A DNA stretch of 64,000 nucleotides, from contig NC_089272.1 in assembly GCF_963678975.1 (NCBI RefSeq), positions 28,025,280 to 28,089,279 on the forward strand. Reading direction: 5' to 3'. Positions 11,116-24,321 of this stretch are shown in pieces. The DNA is from Dysidea avara. Taxonomy: Eukaryota > Porifera > Demospongiae > Dictyoceratida > Dysideidae. Under the pieces are notes generated by a model. The model did not search any database and was not told the DNA's origin. It worked only from the letters and a program-made list of their open reading frames with translations. Position 1 is the first letter of the stretch, and each line of letters opens with the position of its first letter. The translations under genes and the position numbers were made by a program.

Positions 11116-12216
11116 GATGTTCCATGTATAGCTATACCATACAAAGCTTTTTCCTGATAAATTTAGATTTAAGTAATAAAATAAGGACTAGTACAGTACT
11201 TTGTGTCATTATGGTTATATTTTTTATTCATACATAGCTACTGTACCTGTGATACTTAAGAATTTATGTGAATGAGGGGCCAGGCCAGCTGTAAATTGAA
11301 GGCTAAAAGAAAAAAAAAAGGTCACTGCCTGCTGACAATAGCTGCTCTCCACCAGTTATATCTCCTTATTTATAACTACACATACCTATTTAAGTAGCTT
11401 GCTACACTGCTTCTCTGAATACTGTGACTGCTCTATTAGAGTATCCACAGCCTGACTGTTCTATTAGAGTATCTCGATCTTTTCTTGCAAACAGTGTCCC
11501 ATAAAAGTGGTGGCGGGGGGCATGGCACTCCTACCCCCCGTCTCCACCGCCTATGATGACACCATAATAATATTACCCACTAAGGAGCATGCAGCTGGAA
11601 GGCTAGACATGTTAATACAGTAGGTAAAATCTTCTAAACTGAATGCAGAAATAAATCATAGACAGACCTCTCAACTCTCACGATTTGGTCGTGAGACACA
11701 CGATTTCAGCTTTGATGTCACGACCGCTTGCTGATCTCATGATTTCTCACGATTTTCAACAAAATTTCCTAAGACACGCTAAACCTCCTTGATTCAAGGC
11801 CAAAAACGTCTTGTACCAGGTATCACGTGATTGAGCCGGAATTTTGGCGGTTTTCCATGTTTTTGACTGTGTCACGAGTGACTACGCTGCCAAACAGTTT
11901 TAAACTCAAAGGTGAAAACCTTTGGAAAAAGGCTCAGCACACATTTATGGTGAGGAATAAGGTGAAATCCTACCATTGGTGTTATTACAAATATTTATTG
12001 CTTAGTTTCAGTTGTTGTGAGGTCACTGGTGAGGTGCATTGTCCGGAGAATCTGTGCTGAACCCACTGCTGTATACTGAGTACTCAAGAAATGAGAGGTG
12101 ATTTCGACAACAAATTATTGCTGAACTAGTGCATAAGTTGAAAGAATTGCATCACGTGATCCAACGATGGAGCAAAGATAGTAGGTTCTTATCGTAGAGT
12201 AGGCTACACTGTAGCA
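11116..12216. other. Spacer with repeat fragments
   Basis: No gene is supported. It holds paired CTCTATTAGAG motifs (11425-11475), a GC hairpin (about 11515-11555), a segment (11590-11665) that is the reverse of 32640-32700, and a CTCACGATTT-rich patch (11680-11760). The 77-codon ORF at 11827-12060 shows no recognisable feature. Confidence 0.4.
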
Positions 12217-15200
12217 TTAGTATGGCTGTTGAAGGGTGATACTTGGAAAAAATGGTGTAAAAATAAATTTGTATAATTAGATGCGGAATTTTCTGGAGAA
12301 CAACATATCCAAAATCCTCTAAAATCTCCTTTGGGGAAAAAAGTTATGGACGTTTGAAGTTTTATGCTAATATAGTGCAACAAGGCATTAACATCCAAAA
12401 TTTTAAATTTTATGTTTCTGATTATAACTTGAGATGTACACCACATATCTTAATTCTGTTTTTTGTACATGGTTATGCTCATGTATCTGTACTTATTTGT
12501 ACACAGGTTACCATGACAGCAACCACAATTATCTCATGATTTGTATATTAATTTATAGTTTTTCATATCTATAGTTTTACGTATAATAGCTATAGTTTTG
12601 AGTTTGGTGATAATTTTGTGGTACGTAGATGAAAACTCTCATTAAGCCCAATAGGTCACAGTCAGTAGGCCATTTAAAAAAAAGTCAGTAGGCCATTTTA
12701 AAAAAGAATGTTTAAAAGTAAGCTACGGTCATTTTTGTGATTTGCCTAAGGTTTCATAAAAAAATATTTCTACTTCAAAAATATTTTGCATATTTTTGGA
12801 AGAAAATAGACATTGCTAAAATCTGTAGAAATGGTTTTTGTAAATTTCTTTTTAGTATTTTGTTTAATGACATTGTAAACTCACATTACAGGTTCAAACC
12901 ACAATTTATGTATAAAAGTGTGCTCTGACACTGTAAATGTATATCCACAGTAAAGCTGCAAATTACACAATACTATTGGGCAGTGCACCACATTAAAGCA
13001 TAATGAACAAAGTAGTGCATATGAATACTTTAGGTTTAAGGAAGATAACCATCCCTCTTTGGGGAAGACTGAGTATGGCCCCGACTAGACATTGGGTGCA
13101 TGACCTGCAGTTCGAATCCTAGGGTTGGAGGGATTTTTTTCCTTACTTTGGCCCCTTTTCTGTTACACCTTATCAGTTATAAGTCATTAAGTCTAAGTCC
13201 TTGAAATTAGGTTAGGTAATCCTAAGGCTGCAGCACATGTTGCTGTCAGACCTTCAGTGCTGGTCACTGTAAAGTGTTAATAATAATGTGTAGACACAGA
13301 GGCAAATATTTTGCCATTAGGGTACAATGGACAAGGAATGATTCACTCTTAGATACAATGATCAAGACTATACAAGTACAATGCCTAGTGTGAATAAAGA
13401 ACAGTACTTATAAATCCACCAGGTATAAAGGCCACGTCTAGGAAACCAAATATCTGTTATTTCCATATCCTTTACCACTAGAAATGTGCTCTAGTTTACT
13501 GTGGCATTTTTGTTGGATATTTTGCAATCAAATAGTCAAACTATTCTGTTAGGCCCTAGTGATCTTCTGTTTCTCATCAGCATCCCATTTGCATTTTCTT
13601 TGCCACAAATATTTCCCATTATTAAAGATGTAGCCAACCATTATTTGTCTGAATATCAAAAACATTGAGTATGTGAAGTTAAGTTTTTAAGATTACTGCA
13701 CTTATACACCAGCTACCTTGTTTACTGTAGTATTTAAATCCTTAAGGATTGTGCAGTGAACCTTCTAACATTAATTTTATGTTAATAAAATTCTGTAATC
13801 ACAAAGGACAACTATACATAGCTACATCTGAAGTAGACCATAGTGCTGTGGTGTTGTGCTGCTTTCAGATCAGTTATTGTATGTATATAGCTAACTAACA
13901 GTGATACAGAGAGTTGGGGTATGATAATAAGCCTATATAGCTATATTATAGCAATATTGACCCACATGTCCATTATCTGATGAAAAACAGAAACTCACCA
14001 AATAAGGCATGACCTAATAACGCTACTCCAATATTTTAAATCATTTTTCTCTCAATAATAAAATTAATATGATAAAGCATGTTTATATTGAATTATTGAT
14101 CTTTGTTGAAAATCAACTACGATAATTGAAACTTCACCTTGTGTATGTTAACTTGTGATCAGCCTCACAAAGAAGCAAGTAAAGTGTATAAGCCCTAAGG
14201 TAGCCATATATAGGCTGGCTGCTGGGGTGTCACTAAATATTATGGTGGAAAGCATGAAAGTATTGAACAGATGTTGAGGTTGAGGTATTTAAATTGCAGG
14301 TTCACTTGAAGGTTACATACTGGAATGAGCTCATAAATGCTTACTAAGCTGTGCCATGCTTTAATGCATTTGTAATAATAGACATGTACACAGTTCAATC
14401 TAATTGCAAACTGTCATACTTATGGTGTACATGCGGCAGTTTCAGAAAAGTTAAATTATGTCATAACAGTGGTCAATCATGGATTTACAGCTTGAGGGGA
14501 GAATACTGTAAAAGGCTAAAAAATTGTTATTGAGAAAGCATGGCACTACTTATACGTAGCTATTTACACGATAATTATATATGTATACAAACTGTAACAA
14601 AACAAACATGCAGCTGCACAGTTCTGAATTACCTAAAAGTGAATTTGTTTAGTTTACATAGAATTTTATGTACATAAGGTTAAGGTTAGAGTGTTTTAAA
14701 ACTCAATAACTAATTCATGCTCCTATATAGTAATTTTTCATTAAAAATCAAATGACTGTACAAAAAATTCTGAAAAGAGATTTCAGAGGATTTTGGATAT
14801 GTCATTAATGACACCAAATTTATCATGATATCATTTTGCTGGTTATCACCCTTCAACAGCCAGACCAATACATGTTTATCTTCTTCCAGGAACATACTAT
14901 GTAAATTGTTTTGAGTACGTAAAATTAGAAATATTTTTATGAAAAACCTTAAGCAAATCACAAAAATGGCCGAAACTTAATTTTAAACATTGTTTTAAAA
15001 TTGGCTACTGACTGAATTGTTGGGCTTAATGAGAGTTTTCATCTATACCACAAAATTATTACCAAACTCAAAAGTAGCTTTTATACATAAAACTAGCAAC
15101 TAAAAACCATAAATTAATATAAATCGCAAGATGATTGTGGTTGTTGTCATGGTAACCTGTGTACAAATAAGTACAGATACATGAGCATAACCATGCACAA

Positions 15201-15440
15201 AAAAACAGAATTAAGATATGTGGTATACATCTCAAGTTATAATCAGAAACATAAAATTAAAATTTTGGAGATTAATGCCTTGTTGCACTATATTAGCATA
15301 AAGCTTCAAACGTCCATAACCTTTTTTTCCCAAAGAGGGATTTTGGATATGTTGTTCTTCAGAAAATTCTGCATCTAATGATATCTTTATACCATTTTTT
15401 TCCGGGTATGGTTATTTTTTAACCTTCAACAACTGCACTA
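12217..15440. repeat. 3.2-kb inverted-repeat structure (about 600-bp arms)
   Basis: The left arm (about 12217-12830: GGCTGTTGAAGGGTGATACT, then GGACGTTTGAAG, CACAGGTTACCATGACA) recurs in reverse at about 14880-15440. Internal indels and base changes make it old compared with the palindrome at 7678. The loop (12830-14880) holds the SINE at 13060-13288 and otherwise AT-rich DNA with no gene. It may be a large fold-back transposon or two opposed copies of one repeat; no target duplication was found. ORFs inside the arms (12204-12446, 15181-15378, 14710-14961) are fragments of the repeat. Confidence 0.6.
13060..13288 (+). mobile_element. tRNA-derived SINE-like element
   Basis: The head contains GCAGTTCGAATCCTAGG, a good match to the RNA polymerase III B box (GGTTCGANTCC), preceded by a loose A-box-like GTATGGCCCCGACTAGA. 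The body (CTTGAAATTAGGTTAGG..., TCAGACCTTCAGTGCTGG) is shared with 26476-26578, and the tail is TAATAATAATG. The shared body, B box and simple-repeat tail support a SINE. The tRNA of origin was not identified. Confidence 0.55.
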
Positions 15441-18112
15441 CATAGAGATATTATACATATCAAAACTAATGTCAAAATTACCGGATTCCGCAAGGTTTTG
15501 CCTGTTTCGGGTAAAAATAACACCATTTTGCAAACAAACCACTATAACTTCCGCATATTTCAGTTTACAGAAACCCTGTTTGGTGTATCGAATTCGTTAA
15601 TGTCAGGAGAGTCCTGTGCTATATTAGATTTTGCTCTGAGATGAACGGAAAGGGCAGAAAGAGCCTTGTTCTGGTGAATTACGCATCATCAGGTACATAA
15701 AATATGCTGGAAAAACAAGGTTTTTCGAGTATTTCTCTGTAAAATTACCAGTTAAACACTCAGTACAGGTGGATTCTTAATCAGTACGCTTCAACACATA
15801 CAGTGATACCAAGTTTTAAGGATTTGGTGGAGGATAACAGCCTGTACTTTTGGGATTTGTCCACCCGTGTAATCAATTTCTCCAATAGGCTTTTGTATGG
15901 AGAGCGCATTATGCTGTAATCAACAATGAATAAGTGACACTGTAGTAACGTTACAATCCCAGTACGGGCGGTATTGTATAGGGAAATTCATGGACTTTCT
16001 TTCATTGTATAATGTGCTGTAAAAATTATGGGTGCTAATGTTTGTACTTTTGTGTGTTCTGAATATATTACAAAACGCATGTGTTTTGTATTGCACAAGG
16101 GAATTACAAGGAATGACAAGGTTTTTTTAATCAGCTTGTTTGACAAACCTGAAGTAGTGAAAGGGTTATAAAGTAGATATTACATCTTTTTAATGTTTAA
16201 CTCTTTAGAATTAAGGGTAAAACTTAGAATTCTGTGAAAAAAAATTGACCATTGAGGTTTTGGCTGTGATTTGACAAAATTTACAGAGTAGTTTTGATAT
16301 GAAGCTGCGGTAAACAGCAGTATTGCACTCACATAGCTAGTTGTGCCTTTTAAACATTTTTTTGTTAAAACAAATGTATGTGCATGAGCCCCATCATAAA
16401 GATGGTAAGCTTCACAGCTGCATGGGGTGGGTGGCTGGCTTTCTCACGACCAGATCTGCTTCCAGGTTGAGAGGTCTGCCTAGAGCATTAGCCCTTAGTA
16501 TTTCACAATCATTTTATACTACTCAATATTTTCCCTATATCGCCTATACATGCATTAAGTTATCATCATGAAGTTTTCAGTACTACCAGTAGATCTCTAT
16601 TATCATAGTCCAGTGACCAATTGAGAACTTAGGAATGATCTTTGAACAAAATTAATAAGAATCGTGGGGGAAAATAATTAATACCTATATGGCAAATTCA
16701 TTAGCAACCGTTGGTGTTTCCCTGGATAGCTACACATTCAGCTATTGTAGAAGTATAAAAAATCGGAAGAGAAAAGTTTATCCTAATACAAAAAAAGATT
16801 ATGAGAGTTATACCTGTAGTTACATGCATAAATGTATGGAAAATAGATCTTGGAAATCAAGGAATCTGGTAACATGTGGCATAGGCACAATGGCACAAGC
16901 ATTATAATACTATTAGAGCCACAATAAAATCTTGAATTTATCTTGTGTATATTACATTCAACATAAACAGCATTGAGATCTCATGTATAAACAAGCATGT
17001 ATACTTTGACAACTGTTCATACCTATATCCAATGGCTACACAATTTTCAACACTTCTTCCACATTTAATACAAGTTACAGAATGCAGATATTCTATTCCA
17101 GTACTGTGATATCATCTGATATGTGATGGGGAATAGTTTGTGTCCTGTTTTCACAGCAAATAATACTGTATAAGAGTCACAAAAGAATTTATCTTGTATA
17201 GATCACATTCAGCATAAACATACATTAAGATGTCATGCATTGACAAAGGTTTAACCAAATGACATGCATGTGTATGAGTACGAACATGTGAAACAAGTGA
17301 AAATGAAAACAGAATTTTTACTCATATATCATGTACGTACATACACACATAAGAGAATATAAAGGGAGCAAATTCAAAGAAGATATTAAAGGAACACTTG
17401 AGATTGGAGTTGTTGTTTTGTAAAACTGTTTTATTTAACAAGGGAGGATATTGATTTTGGATATCATGGAGAGCTATTGTACATTGTATCACTGCTGCAG
17501 CAGGTACCATAGTATATGTACTGTGTTTAGGCATTAAAATTTATTCTAACAGTACAGCAACATACAATGTGTGTATGTATGTAGTGTACATGCACCATTT
17601 AGACATGTAGATTACATTAAATTTGCACAAGACAATTAAGCACTTGTAACAGTTTATGATATAGCTATAGACTAAGTAGCTACTTTTATTTTATGTACTA
17701 TACTCTTTGTACATATATGTGTTTAGTTTATATTTTACAACTCCTATAATGAAGACAACAGGTGATAATTTTGAAATTCTGCATGTATCTGTAATACATA
17801 TTGAGTAGCACAAGTCTTCTTTAAATTTTCATGAACTCACAGTAAATGATTAACAGTAAGGATTAAGTACATGCATACTTTTCATAAACGTTTACTGTTT
17901 AGTTCACAAACTATGTAGTTATGCTCCAGTACTAGTCTACTGGTATTAATTGTACATACTATTTTGAAATAAAATTATTAATTATTATAGCAATGTAACA
18001 GTAGCATGACTAATGCATTAACAGTACTCAATACTGTATTCAGTGTATTGCAGAAATACAAATTACCTTGATATTAGATTATATAATATAGTTATGCATT
18101 TTGCCATTACAG
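15441..18112. other. Upstream region of gene B, duplicated upstream of gene C
   Basis: No gene is supported. From about 16515 onward it aligns with 36598-38251 (ACTACTCAATATTTT..., AATCGTGGGGG, CATACACACATAAGAGAATA, AACAGTAGCATGACTAATGC), so it holds the promoter and any first exon of genes B and C. A related, more diverged stretch lies at 48060-48560. The last bases TTTTGCCATTACAG (to 18112) form a splice acceptor, implying an upstream exon within this region that cannot be placed by eye. Confidence 0.55.
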
Positions 18113-21100
18113 TATGTTTTTGCTTGTGGTAACATCACTGACTCCACAAGTAACATCTCATACACTCTACATCACACCTGATGATCATCACTCTACCAAC
18201 AACAGTAACATTATCACCTTATCACAATGTCTCAGTGATAGTGAAATGTGTTTCACTTCTAATACCCAACTGCTCTTTTCGTGGGGAGTTTATAATCTTA
18301 AGGAAGACTTTGTCCTACAAAATCTAAGCAATATCACAATTATTGGAAACAACAGCACAATCAATTGTACCAATTCATCAGTTGGTGTAGCTGTAATAAA
18401 TGTCACAAATATTTTAATACATGATATAAACATAATTCACTGTAGTAAAACTTATAGTAGAGTACAAGCTAATTCATTCCATTATCCTGACAGTGTTTAC
18501 AGGCCAAAGCTTTTCAGGAAAGCAGCCTTACATTTTCACAACTGTGTGTCTGTTATTGTTACAAATGTGTCGATATCTGTCGATATTGGAACTAATGGAC
18601 TAGTTGTTGTTAATTCCATGATGAAATCTGAATTCAATAATGTACATGTTACTGTGATATCTTTGCCATTGGACTCCATTTGTACTGAATTAGCAACAAA
18701 TGGCATGGCTGTGTGCTTCTTTGGATCAAACATATCAATAGACAGTGTTTTGATAATACAAAACTTCACCTACAGACAAATTTTGTATTCAAATTATTCA
18801 ATCACTGGAGTTCAGAATGTATTGTACATCATAATACTACAACCACAATTTAGAGTTGATATAAAGTTACGTGATACTGAATTTAAAAATTTGTACAATG
18901 CCACCATGCTGTATTATTATTATTATGGACGCAAAGTAGGATTTTTACATTATTTTGCAATAGGAGAAAGCAGTTTAAGGATAAAGAATATTACAGCTTA
19001 TAACAATAGTGGAAATTCTCTGACTGATGTGCTGGTGATACAAGTTTTCAATTGTAACTTGAATTACCTACTTGGTAGAATTATTATGTTCTCAGAGTCT
19101 CATTTCTATGATAACATCAATATGAATTCAATTATAACTCTTATCATAAGCCGTCCATGTCTAACTCAATATCCAGTTGTTGTAAAGTTTATAAAATGTG
19201 ACATCAACTATAATCATGCAGCAAACATAATAAAAGTCAATGAAAAGCAAAATGGACAAAGTCAATGGTCAGTATTAATCATTTTCTTTAAACTTAACAT
19301 TTCTTCCAACATGCATGGTGACGGTAGAGGATTGATGTCATTAGACACTGCATACATTAAGATCAACTATCTGGAGATCACAAACAATAGCTATTACAGA
19401 AGCATCATCAATGTCCATCTCTCTGATTTGGCAATTACACATTCTCTTTACATTTCACGTAACCACGTGAGAAATATTTTAAGCACTACAGAAGGTTCAT
19501 ATGTATTGCTCTATCCTCATGTTTTCATAGCAATTGCAGATAATATAGTGTATTCCATTTTAACTACAGAACTCAGCATGCAAAGAGAACAATCAGTAGA
19601 ATTGTGCTATTTTCAGTTTAATTTGAACAAACTTTCAAAAAATAAAACATTTGATGAGACAGTTAGAGATTACAAGATAATTTTAAACAACATTTATACT
19701 GCTCCTATACAGTACATTGACTTTAACAAGCATTTTTCAACATGCAAATGGGTTTCTACTGTACATGTGCTTTTAATTCATACAAGCCTAGTGAAATGTT
19801 TGGTAAAGTGATGAATACAACAATCAAACGAATTGACAGAAGTGACATAAGAATAATTCCTTCAAGTATTTGCAACTGCACAAGCTCTACTAACTATGAC
19901 TGTTACGTACATGAAATAGGTGCAGTATCTCCTGGACAAACTTTGACAGTGTATTTTGTTGTGCCGCATTTATTACAGCATCGTAATTCAATGACATTGG
20001 CAGTTGAAACTGCAAATTTACCATCAAATGGTTGTATAATCACTAGTGCAACTGAGATGTTACAGACACACACAACTACTGGTTGTAATCAGTATAACTA
20101 CACTGTGTGGTCTGATAAAACTGAATGTGAACTGGACTTGAGTGCTGAAGGAATACCAGAAATATTCTATGTTAAATTACTACCTTGTCCATTAGGATTT
20201 TCATTACAGAGTCATCTACAAAGATGTCATTGTGATACAGTGTTGGATTGTGATGTTATTTCTGTCACTACATGTAACTTAGCGGATGGGACTATATTAC
20301 GTCCTGCTAACAGTTGGATATCAGCTGATACTGTCAGTAGCTCACACAATGGCTCTCACAGGTACCATGCCTCATCTCAATGTCCATTTGACTACTGTTT
20401 ACCCTACTCATCATACCTCAACCTATCCACTCCTGACATGCAGTGTCAGTTTAACAGATCTGGTGTGTTATGTGGACATTGTCAACAAGGTCTCAGTGCT
20501 GTGTTTGGTTCATCACAGTGTAAAAAGTGTTCCAACATCTTCTTGTTTATCATAATACCTTTAGCAATAGTGGGTATTGTGTTGGTGATAATGTCATTTG
20601 TGTTGAAACTCACTGTTACTAATGGAACTATTAACTCTTTCATTTTTTATGTGAACATTGTCAATACAAATTATTCAAGCTTACTACCAAATTGTCATTC
20701 ACTGATCTGTGTAGTACTTTCTATTTTCAACTTGGATATAGGTATTGAAACTTGTTTCTACAGCAACATGAGTGGTTATGCAAAAACATGTTTACAATTA
20801 GCATTTCCATTATATCTCATAATGATAGCATTAGCACTGATCATGGGTAGTCGTTACTCAAGTAAAGTACAGAGACTTACAGCACGAAGAGGTTTACATG
20901 TTCTTGCCACACTCTTCTTATTGAGTTATACTAAAATCTTATCAATGGTGTGTCATGTCTTGTTCTTTTATACTCAAATTACTCACCTTCGCAGTAGACA
21001 CACACAGTTATTCTGGTCAGTAGATACAAGTGTTGAATTGTTTGGAGTTAAATTTACTATACTTTTTGTGATCTGCTTGCTGATTTTTTCATTATTATTA

Positions 21101-21712
21101 CCATTTAACTTTCTTCTTCTCTTTGCAAGAACATTATTAAGGTTTAAATTTATAAATAATTTTAAGCCACTTCTTGATGTATACTTTAGTCCATACAAAG
21201 ATAAATTTTTGTTCTGGACTGGACTGCAAATTTTAATGAGAGCAGTGTTCTTTAGTTTGTCAGCCCTTGATAATAAAATCAGCCTTTTAAGTGGAATTGT
21301 TGTGACAGGAGTATTGCTGTCCACACAAGGTATTATGCAACCTTTCAAGAGATGGTTTTATAACATACAAGAATCTTTTATTTTGCTAAACCTCTTATTA
21401 GTGTATGTAATTGCACTGTACAATTACCGCAACAATGTCAATAGTACAGTATCAACACAGTACCTCATCTTAGTAGTACTTTTATACTTCCTGTCCTTCA
21501 TAATGTATACTTGTATAGCTACATTATGTGATAGTAAATTACAACAACTGAAGTCTGTCATCATTTCTCATCTCAAAGGGTGGATAATATGGAAGAAAAC
21601 TACCAAAGCTGTGTCATTTGAGTTGAACACAAATACCATGAGCAGTGAAATTCCAGATGTTACATTTAATTATAAAGAGTTCCGTGAACCTCTCATTGCA
21701 GTGACTGAATAG
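18113..21712 (+). pseudogene. Receptor-family gene B: full length with a single frameshift
   Basis: Two frames, 18114-19811 and 19742-21712, together cover the whole protein seen in gene C. They are joined by one missing G between 19757 and 19758; the sequence reads TTTCTACTGT where gene C has TTTCTGACTGT. Apart from this no stop interrupts about 1200 codons. The order is signal peptide (MFLLVVTSLTPQ), Asn-rich beta-helix-like ectodomain, Cys-rich segment, CGHCQQ and CKKC, then eight or nine membrane segments and tail EIPDVTFNYKEFREPLIAVTE. The exon starts one base before ATG, directly after the CAG acceptor. One indel in 3.6 kb could be a sequencing error, a recent inactivation or an allele. 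It is divergent from gene A and is the unit-1 equivalent of gene C. Confidence 0.85.
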
Positions 21713-24178
21713 CTACAAAATTCTTTGTATACATGTAAAATATATGTTAAGGTGTTTTTTTTCTGCTGTAGGTGTAAATATTACTTTCATCACTTTATTT
21801 TATAAATCATTATTTTTAAAATCAATTCAGAACAGTACTCTGGACACGTACATACTGTTATACAATATAATGGACTTTAGAGTGAGGGGCAGAGGCTAAA
21901 TTTAGCTACACTGCCAAGCTTGAAGCACATACTATACCAGGCATGCATCGGTATGCATGCATTTCTAGGGGATTGGAGGCATGTTCTCAAAGGTAGTATT
22001 TTAGGTATATGATTGTAACAAAAAAAACGTACAGCAGTGGTGCTGGCAAACTAGGCCACACTGAATGTATACTGTAAGAGTTTTTAAAACTACATTGAAA
22101 TTGTCTAAAGTTTTCCTTATAATAGCATTCTCCTCAAGACAGCTAATGTCAAACACAAACTATTTTACCATAAATCATGGAATGTATGTCCCTATAATTC
22201 CTTTACAGATTTCTTCAATGTCATTATAGCTAATATGCACATTGATGAAATAACCAACTTTTTAAAGAATCTTACTAATAAAATGAATAAAACATGTGAA
22301 TCACAACACAATAAAGCTACATGTATTGTAATTCTAGACTCAAATACAGTATCAATACATTTTCACATAAAGGCTTCTATTGTCAGGATTTGATTGGCTA
22401 TTTTATTGTATCATTTCCTATTGCACTTAAATAACTTCTGTGATTTTACTATACAAACCATGTGAATTTATGGCAAACTAAATCTAAATGTGTGATTAGA
22501 AGTGAATTGAGCATAATTACATATACAAAGCAAACATTATTTACAGTAATTTTTTGACATGTATATATCATGTACATATAGGTTTACCCAAAAATGGGTA
22601 AAATATGTACATTACATAGTGGTAACATCGTTTGCACTTCAATGCTGTATAGTGTATAGTGAAATGTACAAATAGTTGCACATCATGAAATTGCGTAGAT
22701 ACAGATAATTTGTTGCAAGAAAAAATATGTGGAGATTGCTTTATTACTACTTACTGTAGCAAGTGTAAAAACTTGTAAAATGTATTATGTATGTACAAAT
22801 TGTGGGGCTTTATTGTGCCAGGTACAAATATAATATCAGCTGTCAGTGAAAAAAGAACCACACAAAATTCAGAATATTAAATTGTAAATTGACTTGCTTT
22901 TCTTCCTGGAATAAAATGTATCTTATCCACTATAGGTAGCTTGAAAATTGTGCACATTGCCAATAGCTAACTACTGTTACTAGGAATATCACTGGATCAG
23001 TGACAAGTTACTGTACAATCAACCAATTAATAATTATCATGCACTAACCTAGAACATGCAATTATTGTACATTTGCTATTAATGTGACTTACACGATGGA
23101 AGTTGGAGATACAGTGTGTGAGAGTGCTATTAATACTACAACTAAATACAGTGGATACAGTTACTGATGGTATGCACTAGCACATAGTCACACATGCATG
23201 CTGTGTCTGTACGTGTTGACTGTTAATTGCATGTTACTTGTCGCCTCCTACCGTAGCAATCTGCAATCATTTCCATCGACAAGTGTCCAATTAGATCATC
23301 ACAAAGGTTAATTGGTTTTGATTCAGCTGGTCACTTATGCCCATGCAACTTTATTACATTGGATCATTTTCATTGTAGCTGGCAAGTAGTAGTTATTAAC
23401 CTACTGTATGGGAAACAATTCCATCAAGTATTATATTACAAGGCAATAAGAATGGATGGAGGTCAGAGGACTGTTCTACAAGACATGCAAAGATTTATTG
23501 TGATGCTGTAATAACTGTACAATAATTATGTATATCGCATCATTGAAAGAGCAAGGTTTACAAAAGTTTAAAGAATGTTCTTTTCTGTTTGAGTATAATA
23601 TTGTATTCACAGGCTTTAGCTTTCTCACAGGTCCCTAGTGGGATAGCATTTAATCAAAAATAAAAGATTAGGAGTGTGGCCATGTGGTAGTGTATAAGTT
23701 ATCTTTAGTCTATTCATGAGAAATGAACAATTTCAATTTACACTGTGCTCATGTTTAGTAGTGTATACAGAAATTTTCAGGAATTTTTACTGGCTGGTCA
23801 TTGATCTTGCAGTTAACCATTCAACCTGAATGACTGTTCTATAAGATTAGTCATTTTCCTGATGTTTTAATTACCTGCATTTTATTCAAAATACAATGCC
23901 AAATTTATCCATTACAGCAAAAGACACAGTTTACAAACAATACCCATAATTTGAGATAAGCAGTATTTCATTCTATGGTATGGATCTTGAGTTGTGAGTC
24001 ATGGAGCCTCAATCTCTCAATGCTATAAGTACTGTACATGTGTAAAATCCAAAGAGTTTTCTGGGAGCCTTGGAAACCCTCTAGGTACTTTTCTGTATCA
24101 CTAATAATATACAAAATTCCATTTTTTGCTTTGGTATGAAGTTATGACTAATGTCACATTATTTCAAGTATATTACAG
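21713..24178. other. 3' flank of gene B, duplicated after gene C
   Basis: It matches 41847-44700 almost continuously (AAGCACATACTATACCAGG, GTCAGGATTTGATTGGCT, CACATCATGAAATTGCG, GGATGGAGGTCAGAGGA). No gene is supported. The first few hundred bases presumably hold the 3' UTR of the B transcript, but no clear AATAAA was fixed as its end. Unit 2 has an extra transposon (44055-44373) within the matching stretch. Confidence 0.5.
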
Positions 24179-24192
24179 GATTGTGTAGATGT

Positions 24193-24321
24193 ATGGCTTA
24201 TTTGGTAGACTCAGGTGCCATGGCTTGTGTAGTGACATTTATACTAATGCTGACTGTGTCTGTAATCATCACATTTATTGTGATAATGTGGTCATGCTCT
24301 ATGAATAATACAAACTATTAA
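24193..24321 (+). CDS. Putative 42-aa single-pass membrane peptide or terminal exon, copy 1
   Basis: The small ORF reads MAYLVDSGAMACVV, then a continuous hydrophobic stretch (TFILMLTVSVIITFIVIMW) and the short polar end SCSMNNTNY. The frame stays open upstream to a splice acceptor (TATTACAG at 24171-24178), so it may instead be the last exon of a larger transcript. The duplicate at 44729-44869 is identical from GACTCAGG to the stop except for TAA versus TGA, and differs by one 12-nt in-frame insertion, while flanking DNA shows more indels. This suggests coding constraint. No family is recognised, and chance remains possible at this length. Confidence 0.35.
   Translation: MAYLVDSGAMACVVTFILMLTVSVIITFIVIMWSCSMNNTNY

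Noticed and set aside
19742..19811. Overlapping frames in gene B as programmed frameshifting
   Set aside because: The intact copy C reads through in one frame and B simply lacks one G; no slippery site or need for recoding is seen.
20983..21348. 121-codon ORF antisense to gene B (and its mate antisense to gene C at 41117-41557)
   Set aside because: The open frame is a shadow of the membrane-region coding sequence; it is conserved only because the sense strand is.
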